Below are positions 7,769 through 16,656 of a stretch of DNA of 64,000 nucleotides, piece by piece. This DNA is from Lysobacter sp. K5869 (GTDB lineage Bacteria; Pseudomonadota; Gammaproteobacteria; Xanthomonadales; Xanthomonadaceae): NCBI RefSeq assembly GCF_018847975.1, contig NZ_CP072597.1:1651001-1715000 (forward strand), in the 5' to 3' direction. A model generated the notes under the pieces. That model made no database searches. It had not been told where the DNA came from and saw only the letters and a list, made by a program, of their open reading frames with translations. Positions within the stretch are counted from its first letter, which is position 1; the number at the start of each line of letters is the position of its first letter. The translations under genes were made by a program, and so were the position numbers.

Positions 7769-8653
7769 TCACCGCTCGACTTTGTCGAACGCCGCTTGGG
7801 CTTGGTTAAGCAGCGTTTGCGCGCGCCGCATCAGCTGTTGTTCTTCGCGGCCGGCCGCCTGGATGCGTTCGATGATCGCGTTGTAGCGGTCCAGGGCGCG
7901 CTGGTCGGCGAACACCAACTGGCCGTTCTCGTTCTGCACGCGCTGGCCAGCGCGTTCGATCAGTTCGACCGCCTGCAGCAACAGCTCGGCGGATTGGCGC
8001 TGGTTGCGCAGGGTTTGTTCTTCCAGATCGGTCCGGCTGGAGACCGATTTGTCGTACTGGTCCAGCAGGCGCGAGCCGTTGGTCAGGCGACTCACCAGGA
8101 TTTCGACGCGTCCGCGCAGTTCGGCGCGCGATCGGCGGCCATCGGCGACGGATCGTTCGACCAGTTGCAGGTAGCTTTGCACCGTCGCGCGGCTTTCCCG
8201 ACGGCCCTGGGCGCTGGTCAGCCGTTCCGGCGCCAGCACTTGCGGCAGATTCAGCTTTTCGACCTCGGCGGCGATCTGCGTTTGCGTCTGGTAATTGCGC
8301 GCGCCGATTTCGCGCAAGGCGGCGTTGAAGCCGCGCAGCATCTCGGCTTCGTTGCGTGCGGGCACGGTCGCGCCGGCCTTGGGCGCCGGTGCGGCCGACG
8401 CGTCGCCGGGCTTGCCGTCGACGAGGCGTCGCTGCTGTTCGATCAGCTCATGGCCGGTGTCGCGCAGCGCCTGCAGTTCTTTCTGGGTGTCCTGGTGGCG
8501 CTTGAAGCCGATGTAGGCGCCCAAGCCGAACAGCCCGACGACGATCAACAGCCCGGCGAAAACGCCCCACACCAGCCACACCTGGCTCTGGCCGCGCTGA
8601 GCGGCGAGGCGCGAACGCGCGCTGCGCCGCTCGCGAACGAATGCTTCGAACAT
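7769..8653 (-). CDS. Membrane-anchored coiled-coil protein, paralogue of the 8763-9713 product
   Basis: 294 residues from ATG 8653, preceded by AAGGGGAA at a suitable distance. One membrane helix (VWLVWGVFAGLLIVVGLFGLG, about residues 25-45 in part) follows a basic N-terminus. The rest is a Gln/Glu/Arg-rich, mostly helical domain predicted as coiled coil, with a Pro-rich break near 95. Near the C-terminus is NGQLVFADQRALDRYNAII, matching DGSLVFADPKLGEQYNRLI in the neighbouring gene; helices before it also correspond. It is therefore a tandem duplicate that lacks the zinc ribbon. The large domain probably faces the periplasm. Function is unknown. Confidence 0.7.
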   Translation of the reverse strand: MFEAFVRERRSARSRLAAQRGQSQVWLVWGVFAGLLIVVGLFGLGAYIGFKRHQDTQKELQALRDTGHELIEQQRRLVDGKPGDASAAPAPKAGATVPARNEAEMLRGFNAALREIGARNYQTQTQIAAEVEKLNLPQVLAPERLTSAQGRRESRATVQSYLQLVERSVADGRRSRAELRGRVEILVSRLTNGSRLLDQYDKSVSSRTDLEEQTLRNQRQSAELLLQAVELIERAGQRVQNENGQLVFADQRALDRYNAIIERIQAAGREEQQLMRRAQTLLNQAQAAFDKVER

Positions 8654-8762
8654 CCTGTGTTCCCCTTGCACCGCGCCGCGGCCCCTTCCGCTACGCTCCT
8701 GCGGCGAGTATCGGCGATGACGGCCGCAGCGGCCAGCGCGTGAGGCGCCGGCGCGCCGGGCA

Positions 8763-9713
8763 TCAGGGCCGGATCTTCTCGATCTCGTCCAACGCCGCCT
8801 TCGTCCGCGCCTGCCGCTGGATGTCGATGCGCTGGCGCTGCTGGATCAGCAGGTCGATGTCGCCGATCAGGCGGTTGTACTGCTCACCGAGCTTGGGATC
8901 GGCGAACACCAGGCTGCCGTCGTCGCTCAGGTCGATGTGCTGGCGCTGCGCGTCGGCGAGGTCGTAGACCTTTTCGATCTTGTCGATGGTGGCGCGGCGG
9001 TTGGCCATCAGCGCGGCGTCTTCCTCGCTTTCGCGGGCGAGGTTGCGGCCGAATTCGATCAGGATCGCGCGGCCGTCGGGGCCTTCGCCGACCAGCGCGC
9101 CGAGGCGGCGGGCGGCGTCGATCTGGCTGGCGCGCTTGATCGATTGCGAGTAGTTGAGCAGCTCGACGTATTGGCGGTTGGCCAGCCGGCCGGCCAGGGT
9201 GCCTTGGGCGCCGAGCAAGGTTTCGGGCAGCAGTTGGTTTTCCAGGTGCAGGCCGTCGATGCGCTGTTCGACCTGGGCCTGACGGTAGCGGCTGCGGTCG
9301 CCGACTTCGCGCATGATCGTGGCGATGCCGGCCATCATCGCCTTGGGCGTGCGCGCCGGTGGCAGCGCGGTGGTTTTGTTCGGCAGCGGCGCGGCGAGGT
9401 TCTCGCTGCCGTCGGGCTGGTTGAGGCGTTGCTGTTCGCGCAGCAGCAGTTCGCGGCTGTCGGCGGCGTCGGTGCGGGCCTTGGCGCGCACCGCGATGTA
9501 ATTGGTGACGTCGTCGTAGGCCAGCGACATCACGTACCAGGTGATCGCGAACGCGGCGATGATCGGGATCATGCGCCGGGCCAGGGGCGTGTCGCGCCAA
9601 AAGCGCCAAGTCCGCGCCTTGCCGCCGGCCGGCAGCGGCATGCCGCAATGCGGGCAGCGCCAGTCGCCGGGGCCGATGGGCCGTTGGCAGTTGCGACACT
9701 GGATGGACAACAC
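8763..9713 (-). CDS. Zinc-ribbon, single-TM, coiled-coil protein
   Basis: 316 residues. The N-terminus holds a zinc ribbon (CRNCQRP at 6-12 and CPHCGMP at 20-26), then a basic linker, one membrane helix (MIPIIAAFAITWYVMSLAY, about 48-66) and a long helical domain rich in Arg, Gln and Glu. The motif GSLVFADPKLGEQYNRL near the end is shared with the gene 109 bases downstream, which shows an old tandem duplication. The topology suggests a cytosolic zinc ribbon sensing something and a periplasmic coiled coil. The pair is probably one operon. I know no family with this layout. Confidence 0.7.
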   Translation of the reverse strand: MLSIQCRNCQRPIGPGDWRCPHCGMPLPAGGKARTWRFWRDTPLARRMIPIIAAFAITWYVMSLAYDDVTNYIAVRAKARTDAADSRELLLREQQRLNQPDGSENLAAPLPNKTTALPPARTPKAMMAGIATIMREVGDRSRYRQAQVEQRIDGLHLENQLLPETLLGAQGTLAGRLANRQYVELLNYSQSIKRASQIDAARRLGALVGEGPDGRAILIEFGRNLARESEEDAALMANRRATIDKIEKVYDLADAQRQHIDLSDDGSLVFADPKLGEQYNRLIGDIDLLIQQRQRIDIQRQARTKAALDEIEKIRP

Positions 9714-9989
9714 CGGCCTCCTGGCGCGAGCCCGCCGCGGAGGCGGCGAGACTAGGGTGGGCGCGATTATCGGCGAGGCGCAGGGGCGGCGGCCAGCCCC
9801 GCGCGGTGCAGGCGAGGTGATCGGACCGTTATCGGCCGGTGAGGCGGGCGCGGGCGAAAGCGAAAACCGCGGGGTCGCGAACGCAGTTTCGGGCGGCGGT
9901 TTTCGCGTTGGCGATGAATGCGGCGATGTTCATCGGCGGTTCCCGCCGCGCATCGAGAATCGGAACCCCACCCCCGCAGGAGCAGGCTC

Positions 9990-10421
9990 ATGAAGCGATA
10001 CCTGTTGGCGCTGGCCTTGGCGGCGTGCGCCGCGTCGCCGGCGGTTGACGCGCAAACCCAGACGCGCGGATTGACCGAACACGAAGCGCGCGAGCGCTTG
10101 GCCGAGCACGGCTACACCCATGTCAACGATCTGGATTTCGCCGGCGGCGTGTGGCGCGCGGACGCGCGCAGCGCCGACGGCAACCGCGTGCAGGTGGCGT
10201 TGGACCCGCGCGACGGCCGCATCTATCCCAACGAACAAGTCGCGCAGCTGAGCAAGCGCGACATCCGCGCGACGCTGTCGGCCGCGGGCTACACCGGCGT
10301 CCACGATGTCGACTACCGGGGTGGGCTGTGGCGGGCCAAGGCCGAGGACCCGGGCGGGCGCGATGTGAAGCTCAAGCTGGACCCGGCGGATGGGCGCATC
10401 GTTGGGGTCGATAAGGATTGA
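9990..10421 (+). CDS. Secreted PepSY-like two-repeat protein
   Basis: 143 residues from ATG 9990 with GCAGGAG upstream. The signal peptide MKRYLLALALAACAASPAVDA is cleaved near AQT. Two repeats follow: LAEHGYTHVNDLDFAGGVWR with LDPRDGRIYP, and LSAAGYTGVHDVDYRGGLWR with LDPADGRIVG. This is the alternation of helix and beta hairpin seen in PepSY domains, which often modulate periplasmic proteases or act as small exported inhibitors. The last codons overlap the upstream extension of the following ATP-grasp frame. Confidence 0.75.
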   Translation: MKRYLLALALAACAASPAVDAQTQTRGLTEHEARERLAEHGYTHVNDLDFAGGVWRADARSADGNRVQVALDPRDGRIYPNEQVAQLSKRDIRATLSAAGYTGVHDVDYRGGLWRAKAEDPGGRDVKLKLDPADGRIVGVDKD

Positions 10422-10522
10422 TGCTTCGCCCGGCGGTCGTCCCGTTGTCGGGGCGGCCGCTTTACCCAGGGAAGGGCGCGCTGGCTACACTGCCGGTTCC
10501 TTCCCCGTCTCGGTGTCGCCGC

Positions 10523-11284
10523 GTGTTCCGCATCGCCTATATCGAGCAGCGCGGCAACGACCTCGAACACGAGGAGCGTTTGGCCGCCGAGGCCTTGGCG
10601 CGGCGCGGGATCGAGGTGCGGCGCTATCGGCGCAAGCACATCGAGCGGCGCGCGCTGCCGCTGGACGAGACCTGCTTCGTGATGGGCACGGCGCCCTGCG
10701 TGCAAGGGGCGATGAAGCAGTTGGGCATCCCGGTGCCGGCCCCGAACGATTACCCGGCGGCGTTGCGGCCGTGGCTGCGGCGAAAGGTCTGGCGCGAGAC
10801 GCTGGGCGCGGTGGAGGCCTGGGTGTCCGAGGGCGCGCGCGGCGGCTTGTTCGTCAAGCCGGCCGAGCGGCTGAAGACGTTCACCGGGCGCGTGTTCGAC
10901 CATCCCGGCGATCTGTACTACCTCGGCGGCGCCTCGCGCCGGCAGACGGTGTGGTGCTCGGAGTCGGTGCGTTGGCGGTCCGAGTTCCGTGCTTATGTGA
11001 TCGGCGAGACGGTGGTCGCGTTGGATCACTACCACGGAGATCCGGCGCTGCGCCCGTGCGAGCGCAGCATCGCCGAAGCGTTGCGGGCGTATCGCGACAG
11101 CGGCGAGGCGCCGGCCGCTTACGGCATCGATTTCGGCGTGCTCGACGACGGCCGCACCGCGCTGGTCGAGGCCAACGACGGTTATGCGTTGGGGGCTTAC
11201 GACATCGGTGCGGAGCCGTATACCGATCTGCTGCTCGCGCGTTGGGCGGAGTTGATGGCCACGCGCGTCCCCGCCTTGGTTTGA
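10523..11284 (+). CDS. ATP-grasp domain protein (DUF4343-like)
   Basis: 253 residues if started at GTG 10523 (VFRIAYIEQRG); the frame is open further up to 10418, but the extra 35 residues look non-coding. GLFVKPAERLKTFTGRVF is the ATP-grasp nucleotide-binding strand with its invariant Lys. SEFRAYVIGETVVALDHY and FGVLDDGRTALVEANDGYALG match the metal-binding C-terminal lobe (Glu-Ala-Asn). Such proteins ligate a carboxylate to an amine or thiol using ATP; the substrate is unknown. It is a stand-alone gene, not beside an obvious peptide precursor. Confidence 0.78.
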   Translation: MFRIAYIEQRGNDLEHEERLAAEALARRGIEVRRYRRKHIERRALPLDETCFVMGTAPCVQGAMKQLGIPVPAPNDYPAALRPWLRRKVWRETLGAVEAWVSEGARGGLFVKPAERLKTFTGRVFDHPGDLYYLGGASRRQTVWCSESVRWRSEFRAYVIGETVVALDHYHGDPALRPCERSIAEALRAYRDSGEAPAAYGIDFGVLDDGRTALVEANDGYALGAYDIGAEPYTDLLLARWAELMATRVPALV

Positions 11285-11462
11285 CCGAGCGTTCGCGGGA
11301 TGGGGCAGGGCGCCCCGGGCGGGTCGCCGAAGCCGGCTAAAAATTTTTTCGCCGACCGTGTCGATTCCTGCGATCCTGGCTCGTCGTTGTCATGAGCAGG
11401 CGGGAACGGACCCCGTTCCGCCGCCCGCCGACCCCTTACCCAACCCCATTCGGAGCAATGCC

Positions 11463-11882
11463 ATGACCACCCACGCCCAACTGTTCGTCAACCTGCCGGT
11501 GCAGAACCTCGACCGCTCGGTCGCCTTCTTCACGAAGCTCGGCTACAGCTTCAACCCGCAGTTCACCGACGAGAACGCGACCTGCATGCTGCTCGGCGAG
11601 AATCTGTTCGCGATGCTGCTGGTGCGGCCGTTCTTTCAGACCTTCACCCAGAAGGAGCTGATCGATCCGCAGCGTCAGGTGCAGACGCTGGTGGCGCTGC
11701 CGCTGGGCAGCCGCGCGGAGGTCGATGCGCTGGCGGACAAGGCGGTCGCGGCCGGCGCCAAGGCGCACGAGCCGAAGGATTACGGTTTCATGTATCAGCG
11801 CGCGTACGACGATCTGGACGGCAACACTTGGGAGATCTTCCACATGGATCCCAATGCGGTGCCGGGCGACGCGCAGGCCTGA
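11463..11882 (+). CDS. VOC (glyoxalase/bleomycin-resistance) family protein
   Basis: 139 residues from ATG 11463. The two beta-alpha-beta-beta-beta modules are visible: LFVNLPVQNLDRSVAFFTKL opening the first and FMYQRAYDDLDGNTWEIFHM closing the second with the usual 'DxDGxxWE' signature. The KELIDPQRQVQTLVALPLG insert is typical of the Lysobacter/Pseudomonas subgroup with unknown substrate. Members are small cytosolic metal-dependent enzymes or binding proteins. A bidirectional terminator follows. Confidence 0.88.
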   Translation: MTTHAQLFVNLPVQNLDRSVAFFTKLGYSFNPQFTDENATCMLLGENLFAMLLVRPFFQTFTQKELIDPQRQVQTLVALPLGSRAEVDALADKAVAAGAKAHEPKDYGFMYQRAYDDLDGNTWEIFHMDPNAVPGDAQA

Positions 11883-11936
11883 GATCGCGCGGCGGCGGGT
11901 CGGACGGTCCTTCCGCGACCGCCGCCTCGCCGGATG

Positions 11937-11970
11937 AAAAAAGGCCCCGCTTCGGCGGGGCCTTTCGTTT
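11937..11970. terminator. Bidirectional intrinsic terminator
   Basis: AAAGGCCCCGC-TTC-GCGGGGCCTTT-type stem loop with A-run before and T-rich sequence after. It lies between the convergent VOC gene (+) and DUF3016 gene (-), so it can end both. Confidence 0.85.
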
Positions 11971-12003
11971 TGCAGGAGACGTTCCGAGGAAGACCGAACC
12001 GCC

Positions 12004-12576
12004 TCAGCGCGACGCGCTGCGCGCGTCGGGCTTGAACTCGCGATACACCCAATCGTCGATCAGCCGCTTCTCGTAGCGCAGCGGATCGTTCTGGGTGGCG
12101 GTGCGCGCGCCCATCAGGAAGCTCAGGTCGCGCAGGGTGCGTTGGCCTTGCTCGATCGTTTGGCCGTTGGCGTCGCTGAGGGTGAATTTCAGGTCGATGC
12201 GCGGCGGGTAGATGTCGCGGACGAAGCGGGTGTCGTCGAACTGCGGGCCGTGCCAGGGCTCGAAGTCGCCGGCGCGCTTGATGTCGGTGATCTCCACGCT
12301 CAGGCGCTGGCCCGGCGCCAGTTGCCGCTCGCTGCGCTTGCGCACGTGCTGGGCGAGTTGCTCGACCCAGTTGCCGCGGCGCGCTTCGAAGCGGTTGCGG
12401 CTTTGGCGGATTTCGGTGAATTGCTCGGGGTTGTCCCAGCGCACGTCGACGGCGCCTTGTTCGGGCAGCGCGCGCGGTGCGTCGGGGTCGGTGACGGTGC
12501 GGGACTTGGCGCCGGCCGCGCCGCTCGCCAGGACGGCGGCGGTGGCCAGGGTCAGCAGTGCGGTCCGCAGTTTCAT
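12004..12576 (-). CDS. DUF3016 domain-containing periplasmic protein
   Basis: 190 residues. A signal peptide (MKLRTALLTLATAAVLASG, cleaved near AGAKS) is followed by the DUF3016 core: VDVRWDNPEQFTEIRQSRN, then WVEQLAQHVRKRSERQLAPG, LSVEITDIKRAGDFEPWHG, and DLSFLMGARTATQNDPLRYE with WVYREF near the end. The family is common in Xanthomonadaceae and other Gammaproteobacteria; its role is unknown. It faces the bidirectional terminator at 11937. Confidence 0.85.
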   Translation of the reverse strand: MKLRTALLTLATAAVLASGAAGAKSRTVTDPDAPRALPEQGAVDVRWDNPEQFTEIRQSRNRFEARRGNWVEQLAQHVRKRSERQLAPGQRLSVEITDIKRAGDFEPWHGPQFDDTRFVRDIYPPRIDLKFTLSDANGQTIEQGQRTLRDLSFLMGARTATQNDPLRYEKRLIDDWVYREFKPDARSASR

Positions 12577-12709
12577 GGCGTTCTCCGCAGGGTGGGGTAG
12601 GGCACCGATTCTCCGCCTGCGCCGTGCCGCGGGCCAGTGCGGGCGGGGCCGCGTTGGCGGCAGTTCACGATGGCCGCCGCGATGCGGGCTGGGGCCGTTC
12701 GCGATGGCG

Positions 12710-13105
12710 TCATTCGCAGGCGCGGCCGTCGCCGTCGCGGTCCAGGCGGCGCGAATAGCCGGGGTCGCCGCGCAGGATCGGCGCCGCGCCGGCGGCGCGG
12801 GCGGCGCTGCAATTGGGGTAATAGGCTTCGGCGGAGGGGCCGAACGACGCCGCCGCGTCGCGCGCGGCCGGTCGATACGCGCGCCGCGGCGGCGGGCTGG
12901 AACGCCGCGACGGCGCCCAGCCCAGGCCGGCGGCCGACTCTGGCGCGCGATGGCAGTGATAGCCGCCGCGCTTGCGGTCGTGGTGGCAGCCTTGCTTGTC
13001 CAGCCCGCCGCCGTGCGCGGTCGCGGGCGGCGGCGCGGCCGCGAGCAAGGCCGCGATCGCCGCGCTCAACGCGGCGCGGCGGCTCCACTGATGGATTCGA
13101 TTCAT
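12710..13105 (-). CDS. Secreted YHYH-motif and excalibur calcium-binding domain protein
   Basis: 131 residues. A signal peptide (residues 1-29, ending in ATA) precedes HGGGLDKQGCHHDRKRGGYH, the His/Cys-rich YHYH-type motif often next to excalibur domains. A Pro/Arg-rich linker leads to the C-terminal excalibur domain (YYPNCSAARAAG, then DRDGDGRACE), which binds calcium through the DxDxDGxxCE loop. The protein should act outside the cytoplasm. It is the gene after the beta-propeller gene on the same strand, 71 bases downstream. Confidence 0.8.
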   Translation of the reverse strand: MNRIHQWSRRAALSAAIAALLAAAPPPATAHGGGLDKQGCHHDRKRGGYHCHRAPESAAGLGWAPSRRSSPPPRRAYRPAARDAAASFGPSAEAYYPNCSAARAAGAAPILRGDPGYSRRLDRDGDGRACE

Positions 13106-13176
13106 TGCATCCCCCGTCCCCGCGCCAACGCGGCGGGGGACGGGAAGCGGACAGCGCGCTCGCGCGGCCGCCGCGT

Positions 13177-15144
13177 TCAGTGCGCGACGTTGGCCTTCGG
13201 CGCGAAATCCACGCGCCGCCGTTCGACGACGCGGTCGCCGTCGCGTCGGCCTTCGACCAGTTCGTAGCCGAGCAGGGCGTAGACGCGGCGGCCGGCGAAG
13301 ATCGGCCGGGCGTTGCCGTACCAATCCACGCAGCTGACCACGCAGCCGTCGTCGCGGCGGGCCGCGCCGTCGGCGTTCGACGCCAGCGCGCCGGCCGCGC
13401 TCAGGGTGAGGCGCTGGTTGCGCAGGAACAGCACGCGGGCGTTGCCGCCGTTCTCGCCGTTTTCGTCGATCACCGGCAGGCCGAGCAGGCCGTTGTCGGC
13501 ATCGTCGGCGCGGTAGGAGAAGCCGTGGGTGCGCCCGTCGTCTTGGTAGGCGTTGGGTTGCAGATAGTGGCCGGCGATGCGCGGCGTGCCGCTCAGGCGC
13601 AGGCTGCTGAAATGCAGGTCGTTCTCGGACTCGCCCCCGTTGAGGCCGATGCCGATCAGGATCGCGTCCTGGCCGAGCGCGTCGATGCGTTCGGCCGAGT
13701 GCGTCAGCGGCACCCGGGCGACCGGCTCGTGCCGGGCATAGCGCAGGGCGTAGGCCGCGTTGGGGTTGTCGAGCCCGTAGTCGCCCCAATAGGCGCCGAA
13801 GCCGTACACCAGCCAATCGCCGATGAAGCGCGATTGCATGTCGTAGCCGTTGGTGTTGGCTTGCGGCAGCGCGCGGTAGGCGTCGCGGCGGGCGATGCCG
13901 CGGCCGTCGCCGAACTCGCTCAGGCGCACGCGCAGCAGCGCGAGGTCGCCCGGATGCGTGCGCGCGGCCCACATCGCCTCGCCTTTCGCGTCGTTGCCGA
14001 CCAGCACGTTGAGCCAGCCGTCGCGCTGCAGGAACGACATCTGGTTGACCGGCGAGCCGGTGGCGCGCAAGGCGCTGGGCGCGCTGCCGTCGAGCGGCAG
14101 GCGCAGCACCGCGGCGTTGGGGCGCTCGGGCTTCTTGGAGGCGGGCAGGCGCGAGGTCCAGACGTAGACGGCGTCTTCGGACACGTAGAACACGCGGCTG
14201 CTCGGGCCGAGCACGGCGCTGGAGCGGCAAAGCATGCGCGGGCCGCCGAGTTCGCACGTAGTCACCGCGTGCAGCGTGAGGTCGTTGGGGCCGACCGGGC
14301 CGGGCGAGTCGTAGATGCGCGTGGCGGGCAGGATGCGGCGGAACTCGGCCGGCGTCGCGCCGCGGTGCCATTGCCGCAGCGCCGGCAGATGGTCGTCGGG
14401 TTGGTCGGTCCAGTAATTCTCGAGCGACATCGGCGCGTAGAAGACCAGGGTCTTGCCGATCAGGCGGCTGGCGTAGTTGTCGGCCGAGTAGTAGTCGTTG
14501 CTGCGCAGCTGGTAGGTGGCGCGGTAGCGCAACGCGCCGCCGCGTTGCAGGTCGAACAGGCCGATTTCGGTGCCGCCGCGTTCGTAGCTGTAGCCGATCA
14601 CCGCCACGGTGCCGTCGGCGACGAGCATTTCGTCGTACCAGGTGTGTTTGGGATCGGAGCCGGGCGCGAAGGTGTCGATGGAGGACACCGCGCGCAGGCC
14701 GTCGCCGCCGGTGTCGAGGACGAACAAGCGGCCGCGGCGCAGGACGATCAGGTAGTCGCCGTGCTTCTTGACGATGTCGCCTTCGTCCACGCCTTGGGTC
14801 TGGACGTTGGTGATGGCGTTGGCGTTGGCGGCGGCCGGCGACTGGATGCGCGAGCCGGTGACCTCGATGCGGTCCAGCGCGGTGCTTTCGTTCAATGCCT
14901 TGGTTTGCTCCGGCGGGGCGAGTGCGGCCGGGGCGACTTGTCCCGACTCGGCGTGGCGGGCGCGCCGCTTCAGGCGCGCGAGCGCTTGGCGGAAGTCGCG
15001 TTCGCTGGCGAAGGCTGGGAGGGTCGTGGCGGCCGCCGCCGCGGGCGGCGCGGCGGGCGCGGCCGGCGTCGCTGCGCGGGCCGGCGTGGCAACGGAGGCG
15101 AACAGCGCCGCGGCGACGAGGCCGGCGGCGAACGGCGTTTTCAT
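13177..15144 (-). CDS. Secreted beta-propeller domain protein
   Basis: 655 residues from ATG 15144, where a signal peptide begins (MKTPFAAGLVAAALFASVA); the longer frame is rejected for that reason. It matches the 'beta propeller domain' secreted family: IEVTGSRIQ, TNVQTQGVDEGDIVKKHGDY near residue 115, LIVLRRGRLFVLD, then repeated four-strand blades (TSRLPASKKPE, LRVRLSEFGDG, IIG-type strands), with CVVSCVDWYGNARPIFAGRR near the end. The phrase 'QGVDEGDIVK' is diagnostic. Related proteins are exported copper- or protease-associated proteins of unknown role. The ITGSRIQ segment recalls TonB-receptor signal extensions but no barrel is present. Confidence 0.8.
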   Translation of the reverse strand: MKTPFAAGLVAAALFASVATPARAATPAAPAAPPAAAAATTLPAFASERDFRQALARLKRRARHAESGQVAPAALAPPEQTKALNESTALDRIEVTGSRIQSPAAANANAITNVQTQGVDEGDIVKKHGDYLIVLRRGRLFVLDTGGDGLRAVSSIDTFAPGSDPKHTWYDEMLVADGTVAVIGYSYERGGTEIGLFDLQRGGALRYRATYQLRSNDYYSADNYASRLIGKTLVFYAPMSLENYWTDQPDDHLPALRQWHRGATPAEFRRILPATRIYDSPGPVGPNDLTLHAVTTCELGGPRMLCRSSAVLGPSSRVFYVSEDAVYVWTSRLPASKKPERPNAAVLRLPLDGSAPSALRATGSPVNQMSFLQRDGWLNVLVGNDAKGEAMWAARTHPGDLALLRVRLSEFGDGRGIARRDAYRALPQANTNGYDMQSRFIGDWLVYGFGAYWGDYGLDNPNAAYALRYARHEPVARVPLTHSAERIDALGQDAILIGIGLNGGESENDLHFSSLRLSGTPRIAGHYLQPNAYQDDGRTHGFSYRADDADNGLLGLPVIDENGENGGNARVLFLRNQRLTLSAAGALASNADGAARRDDGCVVSCVDWYGNARPIFAGRRVYALLGYELVEGRRDGDRVVERRRVDFAPKANVAH

Positions 15145-15254
15145 GCGGGATCGTCCTTGGTCGGAGCGAGGGCGCCGCGGCCGGCGGCCGCGGCGGATGG
15201 CGCTTGCAACGTCCTGATGCGCGCAACGGGGGCGGGCGCGGCGCGCCCGGCCGC

Positions 15255-15629
15255 TCAGTCGGCGAATTGCTCGCGCACTTCGCCGAAATCCACCACCGGG
15301 CGCACTTCGATCCGGCCGGTGCGGCTCCACGGGAACTGCTGGGCGATGCGCACGGCCTCGTCCATGTCGGCCGCTTCGATCAGATTGAAGCCGCCCAGGT
15401 ACTCCTTGGCTTCGGCGAAGGGGCCGTCGAGGAAGGTGGTGCGGCCGCCGCGGGTGCGCAGCGAGACCGCTTGCGCCGGCGGCGCCAGCATCTGCGAATC
15501 CTTGAGCGTGCCGTCTTCGCGCAGCTCGTCGGCGTGGCGGATGCAGCCGCGCATCATCGTCGCGTACTCGCCGTCGGGCAGCGCTTCGATCAGCTCGTCG
15601 TCGTTGTAGATCATGACCAGGTACTTCAT
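15255..15629 (-). CDS. YciI family protein
   Basis: 124 residues from ATG 15629. MKYLVMIYNDDELIEALPDG opens the YCII fold; DGPFAEAKEYLGGFNLIEAA is the usual central signature of the PhnB/YciI-like group (DGPFxExKExlgGf). FPWSRTGRIEVRPV closes the domain. Members are small ferredoxin-like proteins, sometimes near extracytoplasmic sigma factors, without a known reaction here. Start choice is safe since the domain begins at this Met. Confidence 0.9.
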   Translation of the reverse strand: MKYLVMIYNDDELIEALPDGEYATMMRGCIRHADELREDGTLKDSQMLAPPAQAVSLRTRGGRTTFLDGPFAEAKEYLGGFNLIEAADMDEAVRIAQQFPWSRTGRIEVRPVVDFGEVREQFAD

Positions 15630-15866
15630 TCGAGACCTCGGCAGCGGGGGCGGGCGTTCGGCCGGCAGGATAGCGCCATCGGCGCGGGGCGATGCAGTGA
15701 CAAAACGCATGCGGATTCAGGGCGGGCGGCGATTGTCCGTCCGCGCAGGCGTCCGCCCGGCGCTTTTCGTTTCGTCCGCGGGCGATGCCATGGGACTATG
15801 GCGCCGTCGAAGCCCGAGCACCGGGCACCGGCTCCTTCCACCTCCCGTTCCGCTTGCGAAACCACG

Positions 15867-16397
15867 ATGTCCGCCGAGTTCGTCTGCCGCCCCATCGCCT
15901 ATCTGCGCTCGCCTTACGCCCAGCGCATCGACGCGCCGCACCAATCCACGGTGGTGGCGGGGACCGAGAGCGGCGAGGCGGTCGAGGCGCGGCTGGAGTT
16001 CGTCGCCGATCTGCCGCCGGCGGCCTACGCCGATCTGGCCGGGTTCGAGCGGATCTGGCTGATCTTCGCGTTCGACCGCAGCCAGGGCTGGAACGCGCAG
16101 GTCAAACCGCCGCGCGGCGGGCCCAAGCGCGGGGTGCTGGCGACGCGTTCGCCGCACCGGCCCAATCCGCTGGGCTTGTCGGCGGTGGAGTTGGTGCGGG
16201 TGGAGGCCGGCGCGCTGGTGCTGCGCGGGGTCGATCTGCTCGACGGCACGCCGGTGCTCGATATCAAACCGTATGTGCCGTATGCGGATGCGTTCGCCGG
16301 CTCGCGCGCGGGCTGGATCGATCAGATCGACGACGCGCAAGGCCGCCATTCCGCGCCCGGCCCGAAGCGGCCGCGGCGGCCCGCGCCGCGCGCCTGA
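15867..16397 (+). CDS. trmO: tRNA (N6-threonylcarbamoyladenosine(37)-N6)-methyltransferase TrmO
   Basis: 176 residues. FVCRPIAYLRSPYAQRIDAP opens the TrmO/TsaA family, and the strongly conserved ATRSPHRPNPLGLSAVELV (about 94-112) plus LLDGTPVLDIKPYVPYAD follow in the right order. The protein methylates N6 of t6A37 in tRNAs using S-adenosylmethionine. The family often has a C-terminal extension of about 60 residues; here only a short basic Pro-rich tail is left (GPKRPRRPAPRA), as in other Xanthomonads. It stands alone. Confidence 0.92.
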   Translation: MSAEFVCRPIAYLRSPYAQRIDAPHQSTVVAGTESGEAVEARLEFVADLPPAAYADLAGFERIWLIFAFDRSQGWNAQVKPPRGGPKRGVLATRSPHRPNPLGLSAVELVRVEAGALVLRGVDLLDGTPVLDIKPYVPYADAFAGSRAGWIDQIDDAQGRHSAPGPKRPRRPAPRA

Positions 16398-16656
16398 GGC
16401 CGTGTCACGTTCTTGCGTCGGCGCGCGTCTCATCCGGTGGGATGCGCGCGTGCAAGCTGTTCGCGGCTGCCTTGACGGAGCGTGATCCCGGCGGTAGTTT
16501 CCCAACCGGTTAACTACTACAGCAGCACATAAAGATCGATCCAATTCTTTCGGTCCGTGCCGCCCGGCTACGGTGTCTTCCCGGTGTCGCGCAAAGCCCG
16601 CTTTGCGCCGCCACGGGAGGCCGCGGCGCGGCGTTTCCTCGCTCAGGAGTTCCGAC

